Shown in pieces: positions 1 to 8,039 of a DNA stretch of 13,199 bases; the first letter of the stretch is position 1, and each line of letters opens with the position of its first letter. The DNA comes from Candidatus Cloacimonadota bacterium. Its GTDB lineage: Bacteria > Cloacimonadota > Cloacimonadia > JGIOTU-2. Where the stretch lies: contig JAGHCS010000157.1 in the NCBI GenBank assembly GCA_021160355.1, positions 1 through 13,199 of the forward strand, in the 5' to 3' direction. Below the pieces are notes generated by a model. That model ran no database searches. It was not told the origin of the DNA and saw only the letters and a program-made list of their open reading frames with translations. Made by a program: the position numbers and the translations under genes.

Positions 1-725
1 CTGCTGGAACACTCGGCTGTGGAGAATATCTCAGAGAAAAATATCCAACTATCAAAGTCTGTGCCGGTGAAGCATTGCAGTGTCCCACACTTTTGTTCAA
101 CGGTTACGGCGGACATCGTATTGAAGGTATTGGCGACAAGCATGTGCCGTGGATACATAATATGAAAAATATGGATATGGTTGCAGATATCGATGACGAT
201 GCATGCATGAATCTGCTCAGATTGTTCAATGAGCCAGCCGGCAAGGAATATCTTGTCGCACAGGGAGTTGCAAAAGAGTTCGTTGATGAGCTGCATCTGC
301 TTGGTATATCATCGATTGCGAATCTTCTTGGGACAATAAAGATGGCTAAATACTATGAGATGGACGAGAATGATGTGCTTTTCACCGTTGCAACAGACTC
401 CATGGAAATGTATAATTCAAGAACAAAGGAACTGAATGAGCAATTTGGTGAATATACACCTTATAATGCCGTCGGTGATTTCGAGCGCTACTTAATGGGA
501 ACGACTATTGATTATATGCTCGAGCTTTCCTACTGGGATAAAAAGCGCATGCATAATCTGAAATATTTCACATGGATCGAGCAGCAGGGAAAAACAATCG
601 AAGAACTCAACGCTCAATGGTATGATGAAAACTACTGGAAAGAAAAAATGCATTCCTACGAGCAGTGGGATGACCTCATTCGAGAATTTAATGATAGAAC
701 AGGACTCCTGAAACAATATAAATAA
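1..725 (+). CDS. PLP-dependent enzyme, cysteine synthase/threonine deaminase (beta) family, 3' part
   Basis: This is the C-terminal part (about 240 residues) of a gene that begins upstream of the window; the reading frame is open from base 3 to the TAA at 723-725. The first residues, AGTLGCGEYLREKYP, look like the glycine-rich segment after the cofactor lysine in fold-type II PLP enzymes. The lysine itself is outside the window. The C-terminal third is rich in Trp, Tyr and charged residues (for example WDKKRMHNLKYFTWIEQQ) and is longer than in O-acetylserine sulfhydrylase, so a plain cysteine synthase is unlikely. Only 3 nt separate it from the downstream hydantoinase-like gene, so the two are probably co-transcribed. 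In E. coli the PLP lyase YgeX (diaminopropionate ammonia-lyase) neighbours the hydantoinase HyuA; an analogous lyase role is inferred from that context. Substrate unknown. Confidence 0.75.
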   Translation, partial: AGTLGCGEYLREKYPTIKVCAGEALQCPTLLFNGYGGHRIEGIGDKHVPWIHNMKNMDMVADIDDDACMNLLRLFNEPAGKEYLVAQGVAKEFVDELHLLGISSIANLLGTIKMAKYYEMDENDVLFTVATDSMEMYNSRTKELNEQFGEYTPYNAVGDFERYLMGTTIDYMLELSYWDKKRMHNLKYFTWIEQQGKTIEELNAQWYDENYWKEKMHSYEQWDDLIREFNDRTGLLKQYK

Positions 726-728
726 TCG

Positions 729-2155
729 ATGCATCAAAAAATCATCAATGCAATTCTTTCACGTGGTAATAGAACAGTCCTTTGCGATATACTCTACCGC
801 TCTCATATTGTTGATGTAATAGAAAAAGAAGATGTTCCTTGTACACCTGCAGCATTAACTGATTATATCCGCTCAAAAAGAACTATACGAAGCGATTCCA
901 CAGATTGTATTGATGCGAACTATTGTATTGTATTACCTGGAGCTATCGATCCGCATGTGCACTATGATGATCCGGGTTTTGAGTGGCGTGAGGATTTTTA
1001 TACAGGAACTCTCTCAGCTGCATTTGGGGGAGTTACCACTGTGGCGGATATGCCATGCACCTCGATTCCTGCTGTCACAGATGCGCAAAATTTCCGGCAA
1101 AAACTCAAAGTGATCAGCAAAAAAGCAGTCACCGATTTCGCATTGTGGGGAGGGGTTTCCGGAACAGAATTCGACGATAATACAGTAAAAAATAATATGC
1201 GTGAACTTAAGGAGCAGGGAGTGATCGGATTCAAAACATACCTGATCTCCGGTATGAAAGATTTTACATCACTCACTCCTTCGCAGCTTGAAGAAGTTGC
1301 TCTTATAGCAAAAGATTTAGATATGCTTGTTGCGGTTCATGCAGAAGATAAGGGATTTGTTGAGCGTATGCGCGCAGAATTTCAAAGAGAAAATAGAAAT
1401 GAGATCACGCATTACTGCCAGACCCGGGGGATCGAAGCGGAAATTCTAGCAATCAGAACTATCATAGAAATTGCTCAAAAACCGGAACTCATTTTCACGT
1501 CGTACATCTGAGCAGTAAAAGGGGACTGGAACTCATCGAAGAAGCACAGGCATCCGGAATTCATATTACAACCGAAACCTGTCCTCACTTTCTCGCTTTT
1601 ACACAGGAGGATTTTGAGAAGCAGGGAAGCATCCTGAAAACTGCCCCACCGGTAAAATTTGAAGAAGATAAAAAAGCACTCTGGGATGGACTGAAGAACG
1701 GAACGATAAGCTTTGTTGCAACAGATCATGCAGGATGTGATTATCCACGCGAGAAATTCACTGGCAATATTTGGACAGACTATGCAGGCATTCCCGGAAG
1801 CGAACTCATGGTTCCCTTTATTTTTTCTGAAGGATTTCTTGTTGAAAAGCTCAGTCTTTATCAAACCCAAAGAATTCTTTCTGAAAATGCTGCAAAGAAC
1901 TATGGATTAGTTACTTATAAAGGAAGTATCTGTATCGGCAAGGATGCAGATTTTGTGCTCATTGATCCACTTGAAAAAACGAAAGTTGACCAGGAAAAAT
2001 TACATTCAAAGGGGAAATATTCACCTTTTCATGATCGAGTTTTCAAATGCAGGATTGAGAAAATAATTTTACGCGGAAATGTTATTATCGATCACACCAA
2101 TCTTCTTGTTGATCCCGGATTCGGTTCATATTACAAAAGCAGTAGTATCACATAA
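729..2155 (+). pseudogene. Hydantoinase/allantoinase/dihydroorotase-type cyclic amidohydrolase, interrupted by a -1 frameshift
   Basis: The gene would encode a metal-dependent amidohydrolase that opens cyclic ureides (hydantoin, allantoin or dihydropyrimidine). Frame one runs 729-1511 and ends in TGA; the homologous protein continues in another frame from base 1481 to TAA at 2155. Restoring one A in the A-run 1477-1481 gives QKTGTHFHVVHLSS and a 475-aa protein of normal family length. All expected metal ligands are present in the restored protein: HVH (H76, H78, in DPHVHYDDPG), the carboxylated lysine K169 in GFKTYL, H204 in VAVHAED, H260 in HVVHLSS and D333 in VATDHAG. H260 and D333 lie after the shift, so the first open frame alone should be inactive. 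The C-terminal segment (YSPFHDRVF...ILRGNVI) resembles AllB-type allantoinases, but hydantoinase (HyuA/YgeZ) is equally possible from context. A sequencing indel, a recent mutation or slippage could each explain the break. No clear ribosome-binding site precedes ATG 729. Confidence 0.8.
1477..1481 (+). other. Frameshift point (run of five A) in the amidohydrolase gene
   Basis: Upstream codons read GCT CAA AAA CCG; the downstream homologous frame starts with ACC at 1481. Adding one A or slipping back one base joins them. A lysine tRNA on AAA at 1479-1481 could re-pair perfectly at 1478-1480, but the site is not a canonical X XXY YYZ heptamer. The zero frame meets TGA at 1509-1511, ten codons after the AAA. 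Confidence 0.85.
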
Positions 2156-2222
2156 ATAAGAGATGATATTAAACTTTTATCACCACTTATCATCCTATAA
2201 ATAAAGTTAGAATAAGCGAGCA

Positions 2223-2250
2223 TTGATTTGTTGATCTCAATATATATAAA
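2223..2250 (+). promoter_or_regulatory. Candidate sigma70-type promoter for tonB-exbB-exbD
   Basis: TTGATT (2223-2228) and TATAAA (2245-2250) are separated by 16 bp in the gap before tonB. Transcription would start near 2257 and leave a leader of about 85 nt. AT-rich DNA gives such matches by chance, so support is weak. Confidence 0.3.
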
Positions 2251-2287
2251 AATCCTCAAGGGGACAGTGTTAAGTATTCCTCATAAT

Positions 2288-2323
2288 GTAGAGAAATTTT
2301 CTCTACTCCTGTTAAATTTCTCT
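2288..2323 (+). promoter_or_regulatory. Perfect 19-bp palindrome plus competing inverted repeat upstream of tonB
   Basis: GTAGAGAAATTTTCTCTAC (2288-2306) is a perfect palindrome with 9-bp arms around one central base. The sequence AAATTTCTCT at 2314-2323 is the exact complement of 2290-2299, so the same 5' arm could instead form a 10-bp stem with a 14-nt loop. The second stem ends 20 nt before the tonB ATG. The element may be a dimeric repressor operator, or a leader RNA with two exclusive hairpins. It is not a clean terminator because no T-run follows, and it does not match the Fur consensus. Confidence 0.45.
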
Positions 2324-2343
2324 TAGATATAACTTTCATACTC

Positions 2344-3189
2344 ATGAATTCAAAACGTATTCTCTGGATTGCCCTCATTCTCTCATTACTGGCACATTTA
2401 CTTGTCCTGCTATTTTTTCCTCATCTTTCAAAAATAGAGTTGATAGCACTGAAGCAAGACCAGCAAGTTGTTGAAGATAAGCGTATTACCTTTGAGTTCA
2501 TAGAAACACCCGATGTTCCGGAAGATGAGAATCTTGAGAAACAAAATCTTGTATCAGATAAGAATTTAGCTGCTGCTGATGAGGTGGAGAGCGAACTTCC
2601 AGTTGATGTGAATCCTTTCAGCGAAGGCGTTACAGAGATCAAGGAATTTCCTCAAACAGAGTCAGTGGAGATGCAACCGGAAAACAAGCCAGAAGAAATA
2701 GTTCAAGAGACTCCTATAGAGGAATCTCAAGAACAATCTGATGAAATTGTCGTAAGGGAAGACAACGAAAAACAAATTCATCAGGCACAACCCGAAAGCG
2801 TGTACCTTCCACCACAACTGGATTATAATAATGTGATTTCAGAAGTTGAGAAAGCAGGAGGAGTGAGTTTCAATACCTATAAGTGGAATTTTGCTCCTTA
2901 TATGCTTTATTTGAAGAAGAAAATTCAAGGTAATTTGAATCCACCGCCAGGATTCACGTATCTTGGTCTTATACATGGAGATGTACTTGTCAGGTTCATT
3001 ATTTTGCCAAATGGCACATTAAAGGATGTAAGGGTTCTGCATTCAGAAGCTCATAATTCTCTTGTGCAGGCAAGCACAGGATCGATTACAATTTCTGCTC
3101 CATTCCTGCCTTTGCCGAAAGATTTCCCTGAGGATTATCTGGTGGTTACATCATTGTTTTCATATATTGTAGAAAAAAAATATAAATAA
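2344..3189 (+). CDS. tonB: TonB-family energy transducer
   Basis: This 281-aa inner-membrane protein should carry proton-motive-force energy from ExbB/ExbD to outer-membrane receptors. Residues 6-25 form one transmembrane helix that contains S14-LLA-H18, the SxxxH motif of TonB. A long periplasmic linker (about 40-160) is strongly acidic (for example ETPIEESQEQSDEI) instead of the Pro/Lys-rich linker of E. coli TonB. Residues about 180-277 fit a TonB C-terminal domain: YMLYLKKKIQGNLNPPPGF, then GDVLVRFIILPNGTLKDVRV. The downstream exbB (18 nt after the stop) and exbD support the call over TolA. No clear ribosome-binding site precedes ATG 2344, but the membrane helix follows directly, so the start looks right. 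No TonB-dependent receptor is in the window, so the transported substrate is unknown. Confidence 0.85.
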   Translation: MNSKRILWIALILSLLAHLLVLLFFPHLSKIELIALKQDQQVVEDKRITFEFIETPDVPEDENLEKQNLVSDKNLAAADEVESELPVDVNPFSEGVTEIKEFPQTESVEMQPENKPEEIVQETPIEESQEQSDEIVVREDNEKQIHQAQPESVYLPPQLDYNNVISEVEKAGGVSFNTYKWNFAPYMLYLKKKIQGNLNPPPGFTYLGLIHGDVLVRFIILPNGTLKDVRVLHSEAHNSLVQASTGSITISAPFLPLPKDFPEDYLVVTSLFSYIVEKKYK

Positions 3190-3207
3190 ATTTAATAGAG
3201 GAGATCT

Positions 3208-3852
3208 ATGTTTTCTGATATTTTAGTGTTCCTTTCCAAGGGTGGTGTCCTGATGATACCGCTCTTCATTTGCAGCATATTATCGCTTGCGGTTATAATC
3301 GAAAAACTAATTACGCTTCGTGCAAGAAAAGTGCTTCCTCCCGAGATTGAGAAAGTTGTACAGAACTATAATTCTGAGGATAACATCAGCCTGGTGACTT
3401 CTGTATGCACCCAGAATAAGAGTCTGCTGTCACGCATTATCCTTATTGTATTGAACCACAGAAAGTTGCCCTACCAGCGCATGAAGGAAGAGATCGTGAA
3501 CAATGTCCGGCAGGAGCTGCGTTCTCTTGAAAAAAGACTTGGTATTCTCGAAACTATTGCTTCTGTTGCTCCAATACTCGGATTACTCGGTACTGTTGTG
3601 GGTATGATCAAAGTTTTTAGTGTGATCACTTCCCAGGGTGTAGGTAATGCATCTGCGCTTTCGGGAGGAATTTCAGAAGCACTTCTCACAACTGCTTTTG
3701 GACTGACTGTGGCGATCCCGGCGCTGATCTGTTATAATTACTTCATCAGAAAATCCGAGGATCTGATCCTTGATATCGAGAATATCACGAATAATCTTGT
3801 AAAAAAGATCAATCATACAAAGAAGGAAGACGAATATGCAGCTCCTGAATAA
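3208..3852 (+). CDS. exbB: ExbB/TolQ/MotA-family proton channel subunit
   Basis: This is the proton-channel scaffold of the TonB motor, 214 aa, in the inner membrane. The first helix is at about 13-32, after a short N-terminus (SKGGVLMIPLF). A cytoplasmic loop follows, with a basic/acidic stretch before the second helix (about 117-140, ASVAPILGLLGTVVGMI). The third helix (about 155-180) carries EALLTTAFGLTVAIPA, with the conserved Glu (E157) and Thr residues that line the proton path in ExbB. A good Shine-Dalgarno GAGGAG (3198-3203) lies 4 nt before the start codon. The 3' end overlaps exbD by 17 nt, so the two are probably translationally coupled. TolQ cannot be excluded on sequence alone, but the tonB neighbour favours ExbB. 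Confidence 0.92.
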   Translation: MFSDILVFLSKGGVLMIPLFICSILSLAVIIEKLITLRARKVLPPEIEKVVQNYNSEDNISLVTSVCTQNKSLLSRIILIVLNHRKLPYQRMKEEIVNNVRQELRSLEKRLGILETIASVAPILGLLGTVVGMIKVFSVITSQGVGNASALSGGISEALLTTAFGLTVAIPALICYNYFIRKSEDLILDIENITNNLVKKINHTKKEDEYAAPE

Positions 3853-4240
3853 GAAAAGACGACGGGTAACGATCAACATTACCTCACTTATCGATGTGGT
3901 GCTGCTCCTTCTGATTTTTTTCATGGTATCGACAAATTTTATCGAACAGCCGGGCATGAAACTCGAACTCCCTGATTCAGAGACGGCATCATCATCAACC
4001 AGAAACGAGCTGGAAGTTATAATACAATCTGATGGTAGCTTATTTCTTAATGGAAATGCGATAACAATTGAAGAGCTGAGAATCAAATTTGAACAGCGTA
4101 CAGATAAATCTTCTGATCAGAGTCTTTTACTGAAAGCTGATAAAAACGTTACTCACGGTGCAGTCATGGAAGTTATGGACGTTGCCCGGGTCAACGGAAT
4201 TCAAAAAATCATTATCGCATCAACAAAAAAATCAAAATAA
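3836..4240 (+). CDS. exbD: ExbD/TolR-family biopolymer transport protein
   Basis: This 134-aa single-span protein partners ExbB. The N-terminus is basic (KKRRR), followed by TSLIDVVLLLLIFFMVST. D20 in that helix is the conserved proton-carrying aspartate of ExbD/TolR. The periplasmic domain follows, and the segment LLLKADKNVTHGAVMEVMDV is a typical ExbD C-terminal pattern. The start lies inside the 3' end of exbB (17-nt overlap), with AAGGA (3823-3827) 8 nt upstream. It ends the tonB-exbB-exbD unit; a 75-bp gap follows before ssnA. Confidence 0.92.
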   Translation: MQLLNKKRRRVTINITSLIDVVLLLLIFFMVSTNFIEQPGMKLELPDSETASSSTRNELEVIIQSDGSLFLNGNAITIEELRIKFEQRTDKSSDQSLLLKADKNVTHGAVMEVMDVARVNGIQKIIIASTKKSK

Positions 4241-4245
4241 TATTT

Positions 4246-4279
4246 TGATATTAGTTTAATAAATTTGACACAAATATCA
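4246..4279 (+). terminator. Weak hairpin between exbD and ssnA
   Basis: TGATATT (4246-4252) pairs with AATATCA (4273-4279), and a T-rich stretch containing five consecutive T (4288-4292) follows shortly after. The stem has only 7 A/T-rich pairs and a 20-nt loop, so a real terminator is uncertain. Confidence 0.22.
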
Positions 4280-4297
4280 GTTCATTCTTTTTAGAAA
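4265..4297 (+). promoter_or_regulatory. Possible promoter for the ssnA/Mo-hydroxylase unit
   Basis: A consensus -35 hexamer TTGACA lies at 4265-4270, 46 bp before the ssnA start. The downstream -10 candidates (for example TAGAAA at 4292-4297, spacing 21) are poor. Only the -35 match is good. Confidence 0.25.
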
Positions 4298-4315
4298 TGA
4301 AGTCAGGAAATAAAT

Positions 4316-5683
4316 ATGAATAATAATATACGTATCAAAAATGCCTTTATTTGCCAGTTTATTGATGGATCATTTCATCCAGTGTTCGGCGACATTATTA
4401 TTGAGGATGACCTCATCCACGAGATCAAACAAACATCCTATACTGATTTTTTAAAGAAACCGGTAAAAAGGAATGTGCCCGAATCTGATGACAATAATGG
4501 GGGAGAGTATGATGCTCAGGGACGAATAGTTTTACCTCCTTTAACGAATTTCCATGAGCATATCTATTCGCGCCTTAGCAAGGGATTACCGGTGACAGGC
4601 AGAATGGATAATTTTGTTGAGATATTGGAAAATCTCTGGTGGAAACTCGACAGAACGTTGAGCGAGCAAGCTGTTGAGGTAAGTGCAGAACTCGCTGCAA
4701 TAGAAGCGATCAAAAATGGCGTGCTGACATTATTTGATCATCACTCATCTCCGGATTTTATTCATGACAGCGAAAATATTATCAAGAAGGTTTTAAAAAC
4801 TCGTGAACTGAATGCCGTTCTTTCATATGAGGTGTCTGACAGGAACGGTGAAGAGAATATGAAGCATGCTGTAGAGGAAAATCTTTCATTTATCAAATAT
4901 CGAACTACTGCGGATTTTAAAGGACAATTCGGACTTCATGCACTGTTTACACTTTCTGATTCTACACTGAAATATATACAGGAAGAAACTCAGGATCTCG
5001 GATGCGGTTACCATATTCATGCTGCTGAAGATATTTTTGATGCTCAATTCTCTGAAGAAAAATATGGGCTCACTATTTGTGAAAGATTAGAAAAGTTCAA
5101 CATGCTGAATGAGCTCTCCTTTCTTGCTCATGGAAATCATCTGGTAGAGAGAGATTTTGAATTGATTTCAAAATATAACTCATCGCTTATTCATAATCCG
5201 GACTCAAACTTTAATAATGCAGTCGGCACACTTAACATTGCAAATGTGCCCAAAGAAATTCCTTTGTTACTGGGAACAGACGGCATGCATTGCAATATGC
5301 TCAAAACAATTAAAATGGCTTTTCTCACCTGTCGCCATATTAACAAGAGTTCAGTGATTGGGTTTGATATTATTGCACGTATTTTGAAGGACAGCTTTGA
5401 TATTCATGATAGATTTTTTGGCAACACTCCGAGACTTTGCAAAGGTGATCCTGCGGATTTTATTGTGCTCGATTATTGTCCATATACACCAATTGATAAA
5501 GACAATTTCCTTGGTCATTTTCTTTATGGGGCATGTGAAACAGCTGTTCGGACAGTCTTCAAAAAAGGTCACTATTTGATGAAAGATTTTGTTGTTGATC
5601 CGGAAGAAGAAGTTTATAAAAAAGCATATAATATTTCAAAAGAAATTCGTGAAAAATTTCAATTTCTACAAGATGAAAAATGA
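4316..5683 (+). CDS. ssnA: SsnA-type putative aminohydrolase
   Basis: This 455-aa cytoplasmic protein belongs to the amidohydrolase superfamily (related to guanine deaminase and TrzA/AtzA-like aminohydrolases). Its exact reaction is not established. Metal and catalytic positions are visible: FHEH (H80, H82), GYHIHAAED (H233 and H235), AHGNH (H272) and GTDGM (D322). Family-specific stretches match SsnA closely: ENLWWKLDR (105-113), DHHSSP (141-146), YEVSDRNG (171-178), GLHALFTLSD and HNPDSNFNNAVG. AGGA in GTCAGGAAATAAAT gives a good ribosome-binding site for ATG 4316. It overlaps the Mo-subunit gene by 11 nt. SsnA is a known companion of selenium-dependent molybdenum hydroxylases (with YgfK, YqeB, YqeC), which agrees with the neighbours here. 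The metal motif HEH, not HTH, is a small variation. Confidence 0.9.
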   Translation: MNNNIRIKNAFICQFIDGSFHPVFGDIIIEDDLIHEIKQTSYTDFLKKPVKRNVPESDDNNGGEYDAQGRIVLPPLTNFHEHIYSRLSKGLPVTGRMDNFVEILENLWWKLDRTLSEQAVEVSAELAAIEAIKNGVLTLFDHHSSPDFIHDSENIIKKVLKTRELNAVLSYEVSDRNGEENMKHAVEENLSFIKYRTTADFKGQFGLHALFTLSDSTLKYIQEETQDLGCGYHIHAAEDIFDAQFSEEKYGLTICERLEKFNMLNELSFLAHGNHLVERDFELISKYNSSLIHNPDSNFNNAVGTLNIANVPKEIPLLLGTDGMHCNMLKTIKMAFLTCRHINKSSVIGFDIIARILKDSFDIHDRFFGNTPRLCKGDPADFIVLDYCPYTPIDKDNFLGHFLYGACETAVRTVFKKGHYLMKDFVVDPEEEVYKKAYNISKEIREKFQFLQDEK

Positions 5684-8039
5684 TAAATTTAATGTAGTTG
5701 GTAAAGAGCTTCCTCGTACAGATGCCTACGAAAAAGTAACTGGTAGAGCTCAGTATGCAGCAGATACCTCTTTTCCTGATTTGTGTATTACTTCTCAGAA
5801 ATATGTTTCTCTTGCACATGGAATAATTAAAAAAATAGATATTTCTGAAGCTGAAAAAGTTACTGGCATTAAAGCTATTATTACTGCAAAAGATATACCA
5901 GGAAAACAGTTATCGGGAGTAATAAAATGTGATCAGCCGGTGTTTTCATTCGATAAAATTTACTGTCCTGCTGATGTGATTGCTCTTGTTGTGGGTACTG
6001 AGAAAGATTCAATCCGGAAAGCTCTTTCACTCATTAAAATTGAAACCGAGGAACTTCCAATATTAACCGAATACACAAAAGCATTGCAAAAAGATGTTCC
6101 CCTGATACATCCGGAGAACAAGTCGAATCTTATAAATCACTACCCTCTTAGGAAGGGTGATATAGAAAAGGGATTCCGGGAGTCCGACCTCATTATTGAA
6201 AGAACATTTACAACTCCTGCAGTTGAACATGCATATATAGAACCGGAATGTATAACCGCAGTTCCGGATTTCCGCAGAGATGTATACAAAATTTTCGGTT
6301 CGGTACAGAATCCATTTACTTGCAGACGACTTGTCGCCACAGTTATGGACGTACCGCTAACGAATATTCATATTATTCAAAATGAACTAGGGGGTTCATT
6401 CGGCGGGAAAGATGATACGATGGATATTCTTGCGGCTCGAGCATGTGTCGCGTGTAAAAAAGTTGGCAAACCTGTGCGCATACGGCTTACTCGCGAAGAA
6501 TCGATAGTTGAAAGTTATAAGCGGCATCCATATACAATGCATTACAAAGTAGGCGTTTCACATAAAGGTATTCTCAAGGCAATGAAAATAGATATCAGTG
6601 CCGACGGAGGTGCGTATGCTTCGATGAGTCCTTTTGTGACGTGGCGTTCAGTTGTTCAGGCGACAGGTCCGTATGAAGTGGAAAATGTATGTACTGATGT
6701 GAGAGCTGTATATACTAATAATCCCTATACTGGAGCATTCCGGGGATTTGGATCCCCCCAAATAATTTTTGCACAGGAATCGCTCATGGACGAGATCGCT
6801 GAAAAACTCAATATGTCGCCTATAGAATTTCGAAGATTAAATGGATATAAGCAAAATTCTCAAACTGCAAGCGGTCAAATTTTATCAAGCCATATCGTGA
6901 GCCTGAATCAGGTTATGGAAAAAGCGATAAGGGAATCGGATTTTAATAAGAAGTATAGTATATACAAATCTGAAGTTTATCCTACTCAAATTCCAACTAA
7001 AGGAGAACTTATTTTGAGTGACGAGCATTTCACTTCCGGATCAATAATAAAAAATGGAATTGGGCTTGCATGCAGCTTTCGCGGGTGTTCCCTTGGCGCA
7101 GAAGGTGTCGATGCAACAAGCGCTCTGATAAGTGTTCAGAAGGATGGCAGCGTATATCTTATATCCGGATTAGCAGAGAACGGACAGGGCTTACGCATGA
7201 CATTTTCTATGGTTGCTGCGGAAGTTCTTGGCATATCTCCGAATGGTATCTATTACCTTGAGCAGGACACAAGCAGGATAGCTGATGGTGGACCAACTGT
7301 CGCGTCACGCTCTACACTTGTTGGTGGTGAAGCAGTAAAAGCTGCTGCTGATATCGTCAGGGAAAGAATTGAAAAAATGCTTATATCTGAATGGGATCTT
7401 GGGGAAGAGGCGACATTAAATTTTGCTGATCATACTATTTATCATGACGAAACCGGGCACAAAATTACCTTTATGGAAGCGTGTAATAAGGCGTATATGA
7501 ATGGAGTAAATCTTAATGCATATGGATGGTTCAAGGCACCGGATGTTGACTGGAATGAAGAGGTTGGCCAGGGACCTGCTTATTTTACTTATGTATACGG
7601 ATGCCAGATTGCAGAAGTTGAAGTTAATACCGGTTCCGGTAAAATATTTGTAAAAACTATAACCGCAGTACATGATGCGGGAAGAATAATAAACCGACTC
7701 GGAGCACTCGGTCAGATTTACGGTGGTGTGTCACAAGGTGCGGGATACGGAATTATGGAAGAAGTAATCGTCAAAAATGCGGAGATCAAGAATGTTAATT
7801 TCGATGAATATCTCATCCCAACCAGTGTTGATATAGGGGAGATCAAAGCTTTTTTTGTTGAAAACCCCGATACATTCGGTCCCTTTGGAGGAAAAAGTCT
7901 TGGAGAACCTACGCTCGAACTCACAGCTGCTGCGATCAACAATGCCGTTGCAAATGCCCTTGGAAAAAGATTCTATCACCTCCCGCTTGACCTCGAACAG
8001 CTCATAACCGGAAAAACATTACATCAGATAAAAAGATGA
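5673..8039 (+). CDS. Xanthine dehydrogenase-family molybdopterin-binding subunit (XdhA/XdhD-like)
   Basis: This is the catalytic large subunit of a xanthine-oxidase-family molybdenum hydroxylase, 788 aa from ATG 5673. That start is chosen because the domain begins at once (VGKELPRTDAYEKVTGRAQYAAD). An open frame extends back to 5589, but it lies wholly inside ssnA and encodes a Lys/Phe-rich non-homologous leader. The small N-terminal domain reaches about residue 130. Cofactor motifs follow: GGSFGGKDD (about 240-248), GAFRGFGSPQ (354-363, with the conserved Arg) and FGGKSLGE, where E745 is the expected catalytic glutamate. No [2Fe-2S] domain is fused at the N-terminus, unlike E. coli XdhD, so a separate iron-sulfur subunit is needed. 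It overlaps ssnA by 11 nt and the FAD subunit by 4 nt (ATGA). The substrate is probably a purine or other N-heterocycle; that is inferred from context. Confidence 0.9.
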   Translation: MKNDKFNVVGKELPRTDAYEKVTGRAQYAADTSFPDLCITSQKYVSLAHGIIKKIDISEAEKVTGIKAIITAKDIPGKQLSGVIKCDQPVFSFDKIYCPADVIALVVGTEKDSIRKALSLIKIETEELPILTEYTKALQKDVPLIHPENKSNLINHYPLRKGDIEKGFRESDLIIERTFTTPAVEHAYIEPECITAVPDFRRDVYKIFGSVQNPFTCRRLVATVMDVPLTNIHIIQNELGGSFGGKDDTMDILAARACVACKKVGKPVRIRLTREESIVESYKRHPYTMHYKVGVSHKGILKAMKIDISADGGAYASMSPFVTWRSVVQATGPYEVENVCTDVRAVYTNNPYTGAFRGFGSPQIIFAQESLMDEIAEKLNMSPIEFRRLNGYKQNSQTASGQILSSHIVSLNQVMEKAIRESDFNKKYSIYKSEVYPTQIPTKGELILSDEHFTSGSIIKNGIGLACSFRGCSLGAEGVDATSALISVQKDGSVYLISGLAENGQGLRMTFSMVAAEVLGISPNGIYYLEQDTSRIADGGPTVASRSTLVGGEAVKAAADIVRERIEKMLISEWDLGEEATLNFADHTIYHDETGHKITFMEACNKAYMNGVNLNAYGWFKAPDVDWNEEVGQGPAYFTYVYGCQIAEVEVNTGSGKIFVKTITAVHDAGRIINRLGALGQIYGGVSQGAGYGIMEEVIVKNAEIKNVNFDEYLIPTSVDIGEIKAFFVENPDTFGPFGGKSLGEPTLELTAAAINNAVANALGKRFYHLPLDLEQLITGKTLHQIKR

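Noticed and set aside
1477..1511. Canonical -1 programmed frameshift site
   Set aside because: The zero-frame reading CAA AAA CCG does not give an X XXY YYZ heptamer, and I see no clear downstream pseudoknot; a one-base indel is simpler. It is kept only as a possibility in the findings.
1509..1511. TGA read as selenocysteine in the amidohydrolase
   Set aside because: Homology continues in a different frame, so reading through the TGA would not restore the protein.
2162..2194. Hairpin GATGATA...TATCATC after the amidohydrolase stop as a terminator
   Set aside because: There are only 7 A/T-rich pairs with a 19-nt loop and no T-run follows; too weak to list.
5589..5672. Upstream in-frame extension of the Mo-subunit gene (28 extra codons)
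   Set aside because: It lies entirely within the ssnA coding sequence and is Lys/Phe-rich with no domain similarity; family homology starts right after ATG 5673.
5559..5819. Minus-strand open frames (here and across many genes, for example 3673-4086, 9022-9363 and 12634-12948)
   Set aside because: They lie opposite well-supported + strand genes, lack ribosome-binding sites or recognisable domains, and are expected by chance.
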